64,000 nt of DNA from Phialocephala subalpina. Taxonomy: Eukaryota > Ascomycota > Leotiomycetes > Helotiales > Mollisiaceae. The stretch covers positions 2,808,460 to 2,872,459 of the forward strand of contig FJOG01000002.1 of assembly GCA_900073065.1 (NCBI GenBank), given 5' to 3'. The position numbers and the translations under genes are program-made. Shown in pieces: positions 1 to 12,448 of this stretch. The first letter of the stretch is position 1. Every line of letters starts with the position of its first letter. The notes under the pieces were generated by a model that saw only the letters and a program-made list of their open reading frames with translations, searched no databases and was not told the origin of the DNA.

Positions 1-1532
1 ATCGGCGCTAAGTCCAAAGGCGGTAGCAAGACCCTGAAAATCTTGGCTCACTTCTTCCTACCTCCGTAGCCCAAGAAGCTATCCCGAGAGCGACAGCGAG
101 GTTGCTCGGCAGCTAATCGATCGCTGCGGACGGCTAAAGTTTAGACGGCAAGGACTCGAACCAGGCTTGCGGGACGCGTGCAGTGTCTTTGATCTGAAGT
201 TCTAGACGTTGACGAACAGTCGAACACTGTTTCTTTGGCGAACTGAGCACTCAGCAGTGAGACATCTGGAAAGGGGCGTCCTCGCTCTGTTCAGGTCTGT
301 TCAGGGGTAGGAATGGATCCATCTCGTATCGAAGGCGATAAACTCACAGATAGTGGTGGAACGTTCGTACAGGCCTTGGGGTGGCCCAAGACCCATGGCG
401 AGATCATGTTTATCGTGCTGGAACGCTCTCCTCGTAATAATCAACGGCTACGAAGTATGCAGAGGAGGACCAAAGCGGGAGCTTTTTGTCTTGATAGACT
501 GCTCTCTCTCCTGGCATGTTGGGTTGTATTCCTCCGATTCTGGACAAGAGTCTTCGCCAGGGGACCCGGATGAGGAAGATATTGAGGCCTAGCTCGCTTG
601 ATCACCCACTAGATTAAGATTACCACTAGATTTTACTGTACCATCTATTTTTGTGCTGCAGGGTCGGGTCTTGGAATTTTCCTTCAGGGGCTCTCCTCAA
701 CGCTGTCGCGATGTGAGTGGAGGACCTCACCCCTTCCTGCCCGCGATCCGATCTTCAGGCACAAAGGAACGACTCAATTCCTATTGGCTTCAGCTCCAGG
801 TACAGTACACGTGAAAACTATCGGGTTGCTGCCGCCATTTCTCGGCACTGCAATTACCACCAATTTCATCCATCATCCAACTCACGGCATACCGGCCATG
901 TGTGCTCCTTCCGCCCCTTCCAACTCCTGGGACCTGCTTCTCCTCGTCCGAATGCAGATACCGTTACCGTTACCGCCTCTAGCTTGGCTTATTCTCCAAC
1001 ATGATTTGTACAGTAGCATCCTGAAAATCTGGCCACTCTTCGTATTCTTTGACCGAGCTCACTTTAAGCATATCGAGTCCCCTGCTGTCAAATCTCATCG
1101 CGTGTGGGGGCAGAACAGCAAAACAACCTCAATAGAGCCTCTTCACCCTTTCGCATACGGAGTACGGCTCCGGAGACCCTTGCAAAGCCTGTCTTTGCTG
1201 CAGGAGCGCTAGGATGCAAGGCCGCTTCGATCAATTATTTTCCTTCTAGCCGCAATTGTCTTTAGTTTCCCTAAGCCTCCCTGCGCCTGTCCCCTTAGAG
1301 GCGTTGGTCTGGCAGCGCCTGTGGAGATGGCACCGAGACATCCTTACCTCTTTCATCAGCATCCCTACCACAGATCGGTCTCTCCACGTTGGGGTGTGAT
1401 GGCTGGCTCTCCTACATCATGGCCGTGGGCCCTCCGTTCCACTGTCTCTCCTCTTCTGTTAGTACAGGAGATCTTCTCTGTCCGTCGTTACCTTTTTATT
1501 TTATTTTATACTTAATTTAATAAACAGCGAAG
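1..1532. other. Left-edge intergenic DNA
   Basis: No supported gene. Only short overlapping open frames without recognisable domains are present. A TTACCG-type hexamer is repeated about three times near 957-975. The last few hundred bases are presumably the promoter of the glyoxal oxidase gene; an AT-rich stretch lies at about 1490-1525 just before its start codon. Confidence 0.5.
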
Positions 1533-4500
1533 ATGGCACCTTCAATCGTTCAGGTTGCTGTCTCGTTGTTGTGCGTTGCTTCATACGCAAGTGCGGATGC
1601 GGTTGTCTTGGATAAGAGAGCTGCTGTGGTACCAACAGTTCTACCAGGAACGTGGGCGTACCAAGGATGTTACACGGATCCGGGACCAAGAACATTGACG
1701 GGCTCGTCATACGTTAACACTACCGGCATGACGGACGAGTCCTGTATCAGTTTCTGCGATAAATTGGGTTACTACTATGCGGGAACAGAATATTCGCAAG
1801 AATGCTGTAAGTTCCACAGACATTCAAGCTGCTTCAACAGCACTAACCGTACTCTTGACAGACTGTGGCACCTCGATTGCTTCAACCGGAGCTGTGGCGG
1901 CGGCAAGTGATTGTTCGATGACTTGCACAGGGAATTCGACGGAGATCTGCGGTGGACCAAATCGATTATCAGTCTTCTGGAACGGAAAGAATCCTCCACC
2001 AGGACCATCCACAGATCCCGGGGCTTTGGGATATGGCTTCTTTGGCTGTTACACGTAAGTTCCAGTGTTCAGCGTCTATCCGGGTGGCTGCGGCATTACG
2101 ATGGCGGAAATTGACGAGAAACTGCAGTGAGGGGACAACCGGTCGTGCATTGACTCAGTTCACGGCAGTAACCGGTGGTCAGTCAGCGATGACGGTTGCG
2201 TTATGTATCTCAGCATGCAAGACTGCGGGATACACGTATGCGGGTATTGAGTATGCTGACGAGTGCTGTGAGTAGAAGGTTCTTCAGCTGAAAAATGATT
2301 TACTAAGATTTTGCAGACTGCGATAATTCGATTCAAAATGCCGCTGTCGTTGCTCCCGAAGGTCTCTCTGGTTGCAACATGCTTTGCGCTGGAAACTCCT
2401 CCGAATACTGTGGTGCCGGTAACAGATTGGATATCTATAAGCTCAATTATACAGGAGTCACGTCGACTTCGTCGTCAGTTGTTTCCTCATCTGTAAGTAG
2501 ATTTTCGTCAATGTCCGTTCTCGCCAAGTTCTTTACTGTCACCACAATCTCGAATGTCAGCAACTAACATTTGCGAAGACTCTCTCATCCTCTTCGACCT
2601 TGAAGTCAGTCAGCACGACGTCCTCGGTCTCATCGACCAAGGTCACTACAGGCTCCTCCAGCTCAAAAGCGACAACTTCGTCGGTTTCGTCCACCAAAGT
2701 CACCACATCTTCTGTGTCCTCTACAAAAGCGAGCACATCTTCGGCGAGTTCCTCGAAGTCCAGCAGCGTTTCAAGCTCAAAAGCCAGCAGTACTGGTAGC
2801 TCCTCAACCTCGAAGAGTTCTTCTACAGCTGCCAGTTCCTCGACTTCCAAGAGTTCCTCCTCAGCTGCTGCCAGCTCTAGCGTATCTTCTTCATCCTCGA
2901 AATCCAGCTCTTCTAGCAGCGCCTCGAGCACCTTGTCCTCCTCAAGCAGCAAATCCTCATCTGTTTCATCTACATCAGCATCCGCTTCCCCATCTCTTGC
3001 TGTAAAGCCAACGATTGGACTCTATAAATTTGCAGGATGCTACACTGAAGGAACGAATGTCCGAGCCTTGAGTGGCGCCGCTTTTTACGACTACACGGCT
3101 ATGACCCTCGAGGCTTGTGCTACCAACTGTGCTGGCTTCACCTACTGGGGTGTTGAATATGGTGGAGAATGTTATTGTGGCAACTCTCTTGGTGTCGGTT
3201 CCGTTTTGGCAACCAACCAGGCCGACTGCTCTTTCACCTGTCCAGGAAATGCCTACGAATACTGCGGAGCTGGAAACCGATTGGAAATGTACTCACTCTC
3301 TGGGTCTGGATCTTCGACTATCAGCACTGCATCATCAACTTCAGCATCCTCGACAGTTTCTGCAAGCTCAACATCCGTCAAAAGCTCCTCAACTTCCTCC
3401 CAGACCTCCGCCGCAACAGGACTCCCTACTGGTTGGAAGTACGACGGCTGCTATTCAGAGGGTACAACTGGCAGAGCTCTCCAAAACCAACAGCCAGACA
3501 GCCAAACCAACACCGTGGAGAGCTGTATTAAGACTTGTATTGGCCTCGGATACTCTGTGGCTGGTATGGAATACGGAACGCAATGTTTCTGCGACAACTT
3601 CCTCTACAATGGTGCAGCTCTTACCGCCTCCTCAAACTGCAACATGGCTTGCCCAGGAAACTCGGCTGAGATCTGCGGTAACGGCAACTACCTTAGCGTC
3701 TATCACACGGGCAACTTGACCGTCTACGCACCTCCTGCCGCTCAAAAGACCAATCTCCCAGGCTCTTGGACGTATCAGGGCTGCTACAATGATAACATCA
3801 ACGACGTTCGTGCTCTCTTCTGGCAGAACATTCTTACCAACAACAACACTGCCACTAGCTGCTTGTCACTCTGTGCTCAGTTCGGATACATGGCGGCTGG
3901 TATGGAATATGGTGATGAGTGTTACTGTGGTGATGATTCTGCGCTCATTGCTTCTGGATCTACCACCCAGCCCGAGACTGACTGCCAGGTTCCTTGCTCC
4001 GGTAACTCAGCTTACTACTGCGGCGGTGGAAGCAGATTGTCATACTACAAGTGGACTGGAACTCCCCTCTATACCTGGAACACACCTACCGGCAACGCTG
4101 CTGGTTCTTACCAATTCTTGATTGGCGGTGTTGTTGTTCCTCTCATCACCACTGTCGGTATTAACAACAAAGTTGTATTCATGGAGAAATCTGGAACTGG
4201 TGCCCCAAACACAACCGGTACCTACGAACTCGATCTTGCTTTCGTCAACGACTTCGCCAATGCCTGGAGGCCATTGCACGTCAAGAGTGATATCTTCTGC
4301 TCCGCTGGAGTCACTCTTCCCGATAAGGCCGGCCGTCAATTGAACATCGGAGGCTGGGCTGGTGCATCCACATATGGAGTCCGTCTCTACACACCCAGCG
4401 GCTCACCAGGTGTAGCAGGTACAACCGATTGGCAAGAGAACAACAACGAGGTCTCCCTCCTCGCTGGCCGTTGGTATCCCTCCGCTATGATCATGACCAA

Positions 4501-5668
4501 CGGCTCCGTCTTGGTCCTTGGCGGTGAAGTTGGCTCCAACAGTGCCCCAACACCTTCCTGCGAGATCCTCCCACCTCCAAAGGGTGGCTATGCCAAGTAT
4601 CTCGATTGGCTTGATCGTACTGACCCTGACAACCTCTACCCATTCATGTGGGTTCTCCCCACCGGAGGTATCTTCGTCGTCTACTACAACGAAGCCCGGA
4701 TCATCGACGAATCCACATTCGACACCATCAAGACCCTGCCCAACCTCCCCGGCTCCGTCAACAATTTCCTCGCCGGCCGTACCTACCCCCTTGAAGGTAC
4801 TGGAGTCATGTTCCCCCAATACCCACCATACTCCGACCCAGTAACTGTCCTCGTCTGTGGTGGCTCGTCCAACGGCGCTGCTTACGCTATTGATAACTGC
4901 GTTTCCACTCAACCAGAAGTCGCAGCTCCAACTTGGACTTTGGAACGTATGCCTTCCCAACGTGTCATGTCTTGTATCTGCGCCTTGCCAGATGGAACAT
5001 ACCTCATTCTAAACGGAGCCCATGAGGGAGTCGCTGGTTTCGGTCTTGCTACGGATCCTAACTATAACGCTGTTCTTTACGATCCTTCTAAGCCTGTCAA
5101 CTCTAGGATGTCGATCATGGCTACCACTATCGTCGCGCGTCTTTATCATAGCGAAGCTATCTTGCTTCCAGATGGAAGAGTACTCGTCTCTGGCTCAGAT
5201 CCCGAAGATGGTACCAATCCTGAGGAATATAGAGTCGAAGTCTTCAACCCTCCATACACACTTTCCGGTGCTGTCGCTCCCTCATTCACAATCACCAACA
5301 CAGATTGGGCGTACGGCGCTACCGTCTCCATCACCGCCAAGATTCCTACCGGGAACCTAGCAGCTGTCCGTGTCTCGATGATGGCTGCAGTATCCTCAAC
5401 CCATGGAAATTCAATGGGTCAACGAACATTGTTTTTGACTGTGAGCTGTTCGGGTACTGCTGCTGCGGCGACGTGTCAAATTACTACACCGCCGTCGAGT
5501 CATGTGGCGCCACCAGGATGGTATCAAATCTTCGTTCTCGATGGTGCGATGCCGGGACATTCGAACTGGGTGCGTATTGGAGGCGCTATCGCCGACGCCG
5601 CAAATCTCGGCAACTGGCCCGCATACTCGGATTTCACGACTCCTGGTCTGGGAGCTGTTGGATCGTAG
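1533..5668 (+). CDS. Secreted glyoxal oxidase with five WSC domains
   Basis: Five exons (1533-1806, 1862-2054, 2128-2267, 2317-2492, 2579-5668) give 1290 aa. Residues 1-21 look like a signal peptide, followed by a Lys-Arg Kex2-type site at 28-29. WSC domains lie at about 40-130, 150-243, 408-501, 546-638 and 657-751. The first three introns interrupt ECYC-type cysteine codons or the CYT motif of the WSC fold. A Ser/Thr-rich linker spans about 244-405. The C-terminal core (about 752-1290) is a radical-copper oxidase of the glyoxal oxidase/DUF1929 type. Expected copper and radical residues are Cys835 (DIFCSAG), Tyr894 (RWYPS), Tyr1117-His1118 (RLYHSE) and His1236 (SSHVAPPGWY). By family knowledge it oxidises small aldehydes to acids with H2O2 release; WSC modules bind polysaccharide, so a wall-bound or lignocellulose-directed enzyme is likely. 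The acceptor at 2578 follows a CTAAC branch site; an in-frame alternative at 2560 would add six residues. Confidence 0.93.
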
Positions 5669-6601
5669 ACTCTTGTCTGGTTTTCATGTACATGTTAGCA
5701 TGTTCTTTTGTCGTTGCTTCTTCGGTATATGCCCATCAAGAAATAGGGTGGCGTGAGTGCGCATCTGTGGGAGCGTTGGTAAGGACTTGGTTGCATCATG
5801 ATGGGGGTTGAAAATAATGATTTTGCATATATCCCATTCAGCGTATGATAATCCTTAATATATGGCATACTGGTGTTGCATAGGTAGCTTGTGGCATCTT
5901 GGTTTGGCCTGGAGGAGGCACCCTTGATAGGTATGAGTTGAGCGAAGCGGCGGATATCTAGGTGTAGATAGTACAGAGAAGACATCCAATCAACCAACTT
6001 CGATTGGAGACTTCATACTTGAAAGGACATTGTGTTTCCATCCTCTAGACTTGTTATCAAGTGAAACGACCACCTTTTTTGCTTATTTTTATTTCATGTC
6101 GAGATTTAAACTTGATGGTCTGCGTTCTTTCGAGTCTCATATCTTTCCTATCATGGGATGTAAGAACGAGGCGCATAGTCGAGATGACAGAAAAATAAAT
6201 CTTTCATCTTATCTCCTCTTCTCATCCAGTCCTGTCATGAGTCTTTTTAAATTCTCTCACAAGAACTTATCAAGACCACCACTCAAGTCGAAGGCCCAAC
6301 CAGAGCTGAAAATCATGAGTATCACTATCCGTTAAGTTGAATGGGCTTTTGAAGACCAAGACAAGGTGACCACGATATTCAATCGAAAGGCGCAACTTCC
6401 ACGGATTCCGGCACGCTCTGCTGGGTCTGGAAAATATTCATGTTCATAGTTTTAGTTCACAGTTACGGCACCAAGTCTCAAGTGTGAGGAGCAATTGTAT
6501 TCATAAATCTTGCTAAAGCCAATGACAGAGAGCAATCGTTCGTCTTCACACGCCACCAATCTCTCATAGCGCCAAGCAAAAACCCAAGATCAACTCATTC
6601 T
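5669..6601. other. Intergenic region between convergent genes
   Basis: This holds the 3' flanks of the glyoxal oxidase (plus) and the FAD oxidoreductase (minus). Only short, domain-less open frames are seen; I find no gene, RNA or repeat. Confidence 0.5.
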
Positions 6602-8330
6602 CTAAGGTTGAAGCTCACTGCTAGGATTAAACACCACGTTCAACCCCTCATTCTGAACACTCGGCAGCAGCTTTGGACCCTTGCAGAAAACGTTCGTCGG
6701 ATCGTACTTCTTCTTCAGCTCCACAAGCCTGCTGTAATTCAGTCCAAACGCGGTCGACCCATCGACGTCGGAACCTGTGTAACATTAGCTCAACTCACAT
6801 AATACCGTAGAAGAGAATGGTTTCTTACTGTTAGTGTCATGGTTGAAATACTCTCCAACGCTTGACTCTGTGACAGGATCAATGTTTCCCTCTACTCTCA
6901 ACTTTGCCCTATCCTTCAAGAACTGTATCCGTGCAGCTCCTACCTGTTCTCGAACAAAATCCCTTACTGGATGGTCAGATGCCGGTTTGTCCCAACACAT
7001 GATATAAAGAAGGTTGCAATAGGCGCCTCGATTTGCGAAGGCAGTAGCAGTCTGTGCAACCTCACATACCTTGTCGAAAGGTATGAATTCGAGGAGGACA
7101 AACGAGTGTGCTGCGTCTGGATGCTTCTTAACAAACTGCTTTAGAGAATCGAAGGACTTCCACGCCAACTCCCGCGAGGTTTCATGCGAAGGAATAAACG
7201 CGCAGCCACTCATGGTTCTCCGGTGCCCATGCGCGCATGCGTCGTTGATGAGGCTGTTTACTTCGCTATATGGCATTTGATGGAAATGGCTGTAAATTTG
7301 ATGCTCTTTCAGCCTCGTCAGCGGGCCAAAGACTGACATTGCCTCCTCGTATGTGCCGTTATAAAAGCAAATGCAAAGGATAGAAGGGACAACTGGCTTT
7401 GGAGGCATGTGTCCAGAGCCAACGAAGAGCCAACTCTTTGGGTCCTTGGTTTCCAGTAATCTCTGCGCAAATTCTATAACCGGCTCGAATCCATGAATGT
7501 CGAAGACGATCTTTGCGGCCCAGATATTGTCTGGCTGGTCATGTGCTTGGTATGTGAACTTGGTCGCAACTCCAAATGAGGTACCAGCGCCTCTTGCCGC
7601 CCAAAAGAGGTCCGTATTCTCGGTGTGAGAAGCATTGGTGATAGTGCCATCGGCGAGCACGAACTCCACCGCGAGGAGATTGTCGATAGTCAAGCCGTGG
7701 GCTGGAGTGAGATAGCTGTATCCGCCACCGAGCGTGAGACCACCTATTCCAGTGTGATCGACAGTCCCACCAACCACCGCCAACTTCTCCTTTCCAGCCG
7801 CAACATCAACGTCTTTCCACAAAGCACCTCCATCAGCCGTCACAGTCTTGGCCTCAACATTAACCTCAACTGCCCTCATGCCTGAAAGATTGACACACAG
7901 GCCGTGTTCCGTTGAGCTCGAGCCACTGGTTGAATGACCGCCGCCACACACTGCTAGTTCAAGTTTATGCTTGACCCCGAAGAGAACGGCTTTGGAGACA
8001 TCTGCTGGAGTCTTGGGAAAGGTAACGATACTCTATATAAAAGGTGAGTCTGGATTTGATTTGCAAGAGTTTAAAGGATGAGGAGAAAGTGGAATGGGGG
8101 CTTACGGCACGTTTCTCAGCAGCAGTAGACCAGCGTTCGATGCCCTTCTCATAATAAGGGTCTTCTGGTCTCGCTACCCGTGCACCTTCGGACAGACTTG
8201 CTTTCAGCTCTTCGACGTCGGCGTCGGTGAAGGTCGCCAGGGAATTAACTATGGCGGCGTCGGTGAAGGGAGCCATGGAATTAATGATGGCGGCTTGGAC
8301 AGCTTGAGATAGGAGCGGGTCATTGCCCAT
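6602..8330 (-). CDS. FAD-linked oxidoreductase (berberine-bridge/PCMH type)
   Basis: Three exons on the minus strand (8330-8106, 8032-6829, 6774-6602; introns 73 and 54 bp) give 533 aa. Exon 2 begins with the FAD-binding PCMH fold (IVTFPKTPADVSKAV). CGGGHS carries His108, the expected covalent FAD attachment. The second attachment Cys of bicovalent enzymes is absent: that segment reads GGTVDHTGIGG, so mono-covalent FAD is predicted. GLTLGGGYSYL and GAGTSFGV are further FAD-fold motifs. The last exon supplies the BBE domain (NYSRLVELKKKYDPTNVF). Substrate is unknown; relatives oxidise alcohols, sugars or alkaloid-like metabolites. No signal peptide is evident, unlike secreted relatives. The N-terminal exon carries a 12-residue internal duplication (8221-8292) containing FTDA-type repeats. 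Confidence 0.9.
8221..8292 (-). repeat. 36-bp tandem duplication inside the FAD oxidase first exon
   Basis: Two adjacent 36-bp copies (8221-8256 and 8257-8292) differ at a few bases and keep frame. They encode two similar 12-residue blocks, each containing a FTDA motif and an N-S-[ML]-A segment. This is outside the catalytic domain. Confidence 0.8.
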
Positions 8331-8798
8331 GTTGCGTTAATGAAGGTGATGATGCGGTTGAGGGGCAGAAGGTGAGGACAGTGTGATGTTGAAATCGAAG
8401 GAGGTTGAGCCGTGTTGATGTGATCTAAATCCTGAGGTTTTCCCGATAAGTGACGTGAACTGATCATTCGATTCAAGAGCAACGTTCGAGAGGTGCTAGC
8501 GACTCAAGATCAAGAACTGTGTTATAAGGAGAAAAGGTGAAGTAGAAAAGTCGAGGTTGAGAAGTCGCGGCTAGCCTGCTCTTTAACGAAGAGGGAAGCG
8601 CGACGTGGGACGAAATCGCCGGCAATCGCGACTCTACGTCGCACTTATCTCACCGAAAATATTGAAAAGCCTATCTGAAACAATCTTCATTCGATACTAT
8701 GCAACCACTTGGCACAATAAGCTGACTTCATTTTCATATGTCGGCCGTTTCAACGCTGACGAGGCGCCCAGTGAGGTGGAAAGGGGCTTTCGTCCTAA
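8331..8798. other. Upstream region of the FAD oxidoreductase
   Basis: No gene seen. This should hold the promoter of the minus-strand FAD oxidoreductase and ends at the inverted-repeat element. Confidence 0.45.
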
Positions 8799-9321
8799 CG
8801 AACCTGGGTGCAGAAGTCTGTGCGTTTAGGGCACTTTGCTAGTAAATAAAAAATGAGAACTTTAATATCGCGAAATCGCAGTTAAAAGGATTGTTATCTA
8901 GCTAATTAAATTCGCGTTCGCGGAAATCTAAAGCTTTGAATATTACTAGTGGTTCAGATCTTTTGAAGTGATGGCGAGGACTCGGGTTTCTAGAAGCCTG
9001 AAAATTACTCGCTTAGGCCTGAAGATATCGTGAAAACAGCCTGAACGCACGGACTTCTGCACCCAGGTTCGGCGTTTAGGGCACTTTGCTAGTAAATAAA
9101 AAATGAGAACTTTAATATCGCGAAATCGCAGTTAAAAGGATTGTTATCTAGCTAATTAAATTCGCGTTCGCGGAAATCTAAAGCTTTGAATATTACTAGT
9201 GGTTCAGATCTTTTGAAGTGATGGCGAGGACTCGGGTTTCTAGAAGCCTGAAAATTACTCGCTTAGGCCTGAAGATATCGTGAAAACAGCCTGAACGCAC
9301 GGACTTCTGCACCCAGGTTCG
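8799..9321. mobile_element. Small TIR element (MITE-like), tandemly duplicated
   Basis: The left end at 8799 starts CGAACCTGGGTGCAGAAGTC, and the same sequence appears inverted at the right end finishing at 9321. The terminal inverted repeats match over about 32 bp with two differences. The inner 250 bp occur twice in tandem (8822-9071, 9072-9321) and appear identical by eye. The right-hand terminus is therefore present twice (about 9040-9071 and 9290-9321) but the left terminus only once. There is no transposase frame and the body is AT-rich with GCG/CGC-containing palindromes. Flanks read TCCTAA on the left and TCCCAA on the right, a possible imperfect 6-bp target duplication. Non-coding with TIRs fits a MITE; superfamily cannot be assigned. 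Confidence 0.85.
8822..9321. repeat. 250-bp direct tandem repeat (two copies)
   Basis: Copy 1 is 8822-9071 and copy 2 is 9072-9321. The sequence starting GCGTTTAGGGCACTTTGC recurs exactly 250 bases later, and both copies end in CACCCAGGTTCG. Apparent identity implies a recent event such as unequal crossover, slippage or an assembly duplication. Confidence 0.92.
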
Positions 9322-9502
9322 TCCCAATATTTTCAGGAAACAGAACCCATCTATCTAAGACCTTCCATTTGATCTGATCTTCCCATGAACCAAACTCCAT
9401 AATTTTCCTTTTCTTTCACGTCCCAGCAAAGAAATAGCTCTCAATTCTCGAAGGGTATACAACAACAACAGCTTCTCATCAACCATATCTAGCACCAGAT
9501 CT

Positions 9503-11065
9503 TCATCTAAACTCACCCATAAACTCCTTGTGGAACTTCGCAATGTTTCCTACCCACTCGGTGCCGGGAGCAAGGAAAGTGGTTCGGAAATGGAGAGTGT
9601 TTTCTTTTTGTCCGAAGCCGGAGCCGGGGACGACGCAGACTCCTGTTGCGTCGAGGAGGCGGGAGGCGTAGAATTCGTCTGCGGTGCGGCCTTCTTTCTT
9701 GGCTGCTTCGACGGCCTTGGGTGGGAGGGTGATGGTTGGGAACAGATACATGGATCCCTGGATTTCCATCAGTAAACAAAAGTTCGGATGGAAGCGAGTC
9801 AACCTACCTGAGGATCATCACACTTCACACCCTCCATCTCCTTGAACGCCTCCCAAAGAGCCGTAGCTCTCTTCTGCAGACCATTATAGATACCATCCCA
9901 CTCCTGCTTATAAAGCTCGTAGCTGGGCTCTCCCTCCTTTGGCGGGTTGACCATCATCTCTACCAAGCATTGTCCAACAACAGGGGCACACAAGCTGATA
10001 GAAACAAACTTGTAAATCTGCTCCTGGACCTCGGGATCAAAGCCACAAAGCTCGAAATATCCTCCTCGGTGTCCACACTCTCCAACCATTCCCTTCGAGA
10101 TACTGTGTAGCGAGGCCAACTCAACATACTTGTACTTCTCCGGGTCCTCCTTCTGCATATCCCTCAAAACACCCTTGAAGCTGCTGAATTTTCCCTTGAA
10201 GACGTTGGTTTGGTAGACTTCATCTGCCATCACAACAAGCTTCTCTTGAGCCGCGAAATCAATGACAGCCTTTACATCCTCGACTGGCAGACTGGCACCG
10301 GTTGGGTTGCCAGGGTTGATGACAACGATACATCGTACGTCGATTCCTTCTGCCACAGCTTGCTTGTATGCTCCTCTGATAGCTTCAAGATCTGTTCCCC
10401 AACCCTTGGACTCATCGAGGTAGTATGGGACGCATTTGGCGTTGAGGACGGAGAGGGAGGCGGTGTATAGAGGGTATTGCGGGATCGGAACGAGGATGCC
10501 GGTGTTTGGGGAGGCGCAGATAATGTGGAGGAGGGTATTGACTCCAGATGAAGCTCCGGCGGAGAGGTAGATATCCTTCGGATCTGCGGGGTAGCCATCT
10601 CGCTCTAGAACACAGCATTAGAGGAATCGCCTGACAATGACGGAGGCTATACATACTCTCAATGAACTTGGCAACACTCTCCTTGATTCCTGGAGCTCCA
10701 GGACTAGCACTGTATGCACCTACAGAGCCGACAGTCTTCAACAGCCATCTCGCCCTCTCAATAACATCCGTCTTGTATCCCAGCTGGTTCAACAGGACAT
10801 CCTCCTTCTCCAAAAGTGGGGGATATTCCACCAAGCTCAACACCTGTCTGAAGAACGTAATGGGCTTCTGATCCAACTGCTGCGGGTTTCCAATATTGGC
10901 AGAAATAACCTTATCGAACGGCAAATCCTTCGATCCCTTCGCCAGCTTCGCTCTATACTCCTCCGACCTCACCGCCAGCTCTCCTCTAACCGCGTACTTC
11001 GCCTCCTTGACATGCGGGTTGATATTATTGATATTCAAACTGCGGAGCTGCGTAGTTGACGACAT
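9503..11065 (-). CDS. ALT1: Alanine aminotransferase
   Basis: Three minus-strand exons (11065-10657, 10604-9808, 9757-9503; introns 52 and 50 bp) encode 486 aa, normal for fungal alanine transaminases. The enzyme interconverts alanine and 2-oxoglutarate with pyruvate and glutamate using PLP. The N-terminus (LRSLNINNINPHVKEAKYAV) is typical of the family. VINPGNPTGA and MADEVYQ are class-I/II aminotransferase motifs, and SISKG places the PLP lysine at Lys307. RFRTTFLAPG-type sequence near the C-terminus (FRTTFLAPG) carries the expected carboxylate-binding Arg. The ATG at 11065 is the first in frame; no clear mitochondrial presequence follows, so a cytosolic enzyme is inferred. Conserved housekeeping gene without oddities. 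Confidence 0.95.
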
Positions 11066-12448
11066 CTTGCGAGTAGACGTATGTTGTGCTTGAGCAGTAG
11101 TAGTGGGGAATCTCGAGGGAAATGGCGTGTTATCTGGATATAAATCACACACGGTTAGAAGGAGCTTCTCTTTTGACTAGTCATGGTCACGCATGGCTCC
11201 AAAAAAATTTCTCTCCTCCCCCAAGCAAGAATTTAAAAATAAAAAAAAAAACTGGTCTGATAAAACACCGCACTGCTGCATCAGACCAGACCCAGCGTGG
11301 TCCAATACATGCCACGAACGAGATGCAGACGGATGGAGAAAAATGTCCCGCATCTGGCCGATGCCGGAATCTGCCTCATAAAATTGAGATATTTTCAAGA
11401 ACACTTACCTGAGAATTTCGATACCAATCCCCGGAAAAAGCAAAGACTTCGAGACGGGACTAAAGACGTCTTATGGAGAGGCAATAAACTCTGCAGTTGT
11501 CTTGTGCCAGAGGCAGATAATGACGCATTGAGTGCCATGGTTTGATCTGAGTTGGGCCCTGCGCCGGCAGCTCTAACGATTGGCGATTCCTAGCTCTTCC
11601 GCTGAGATGGGTTCTTCTTCGTGTTATCGCTGAGACATCGTTGGTGTATGTTCGAATGGGTGACGAGTGGTTTGTGCTGGTCAATTGAAAGGCCTGAAGG
11701 GCCAGATTGGCGTTCGACAGCTTTATCTGATATGGATCAGAGTGGGGTTGAGGAGCTTGGCCGGTGGCTGGAGAAATGCTGAGTGAGAGGATCAGCGAGC
11801 TGCAGAGCGGTCACGGAGAGGGATGCAGCACTGGAAGTTCTGCTGTTTCACGCACGTAAGCCCTAAAGAAAGGATCGATAAGCTTAAACTGAGCTCGAGG
11901 TCTTCTGTTAAGTTTATCCGGGTCGTGAGGTTCATGAAGTATCATCCGCCTCAAGCCACACGTGGAATCGTCCTTCTGAGCTATAATCTCTCTTCAAAGT
12001 CTCGATATTAAGGCATTTGTAGTTGAAAGAATTGTTATCTTGCCATTCTTGAAGCTTTCTCATTTTTAATCGCGGTTATTAACATGTGTCTCTGGCTTTC
12101 TCATCCCCCTTGCTGCTGTTATCACTTCAGTATCTAAGGAGCATAGGCCAACATGCCTCATAGCTTCCTTGAATATAGCAAGGACCTACCTGTGATCCAA
12201 GTGAGCTCCTTAGACGACATATTCTATGCTGCAGAGTGGCAGAATAGCCATATAATTATGCCTACGTACGCCTCCTTATCTCCGTCATGTCCGAGAAGCC
12301 TCCAACACAACACTAGTTCTACAAACTCTTCGAAAGCCAGGTCACTGCACACTAGGACCAGATGAACAAAGAGTAGTCCACTCTGCTTCCCAAATACCAG
12401 CTCCAACTCAACAGTCTTCAACAGAGCATGTGAAACCACGTGACTCAT
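11066..12448. other. Intergenic, upstream of alanine aminotransferase
   Basis: About 1.4 kb without a supported gene. It contains the ALT1 promoter and short open frames lacking domains or family resemblance. A run of A with few interruptions lies at about 11235-11250. Confidence 0.45.

Noticed and set aside
120..170. GGTTCGAGTCC-like T-arm on the minus strand near the left edge
   Set aside because: The T-stem does not pair and no acceptor stem is visible.
2557..2952. 131-codon Glu/Leu-rich minus-strand frame
   Set aside because: It is the antisense of the Ser-rich linker of the glyoxal oxidase; serine codons read backwards give Glu/Leu-rich frames.
4403..4960. 185-codon minus-strand frame
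   Set aside because: Antisense shadow of the glyoxal oxidase catalytic domain with no recognisable family.
11066..11152. Upstream extension of alanine aminotransferase as a mitochondrial presequence
   Set aside because: The only upstream in-frame start is GTG and the added residues include several acidic ones, so it was not used.
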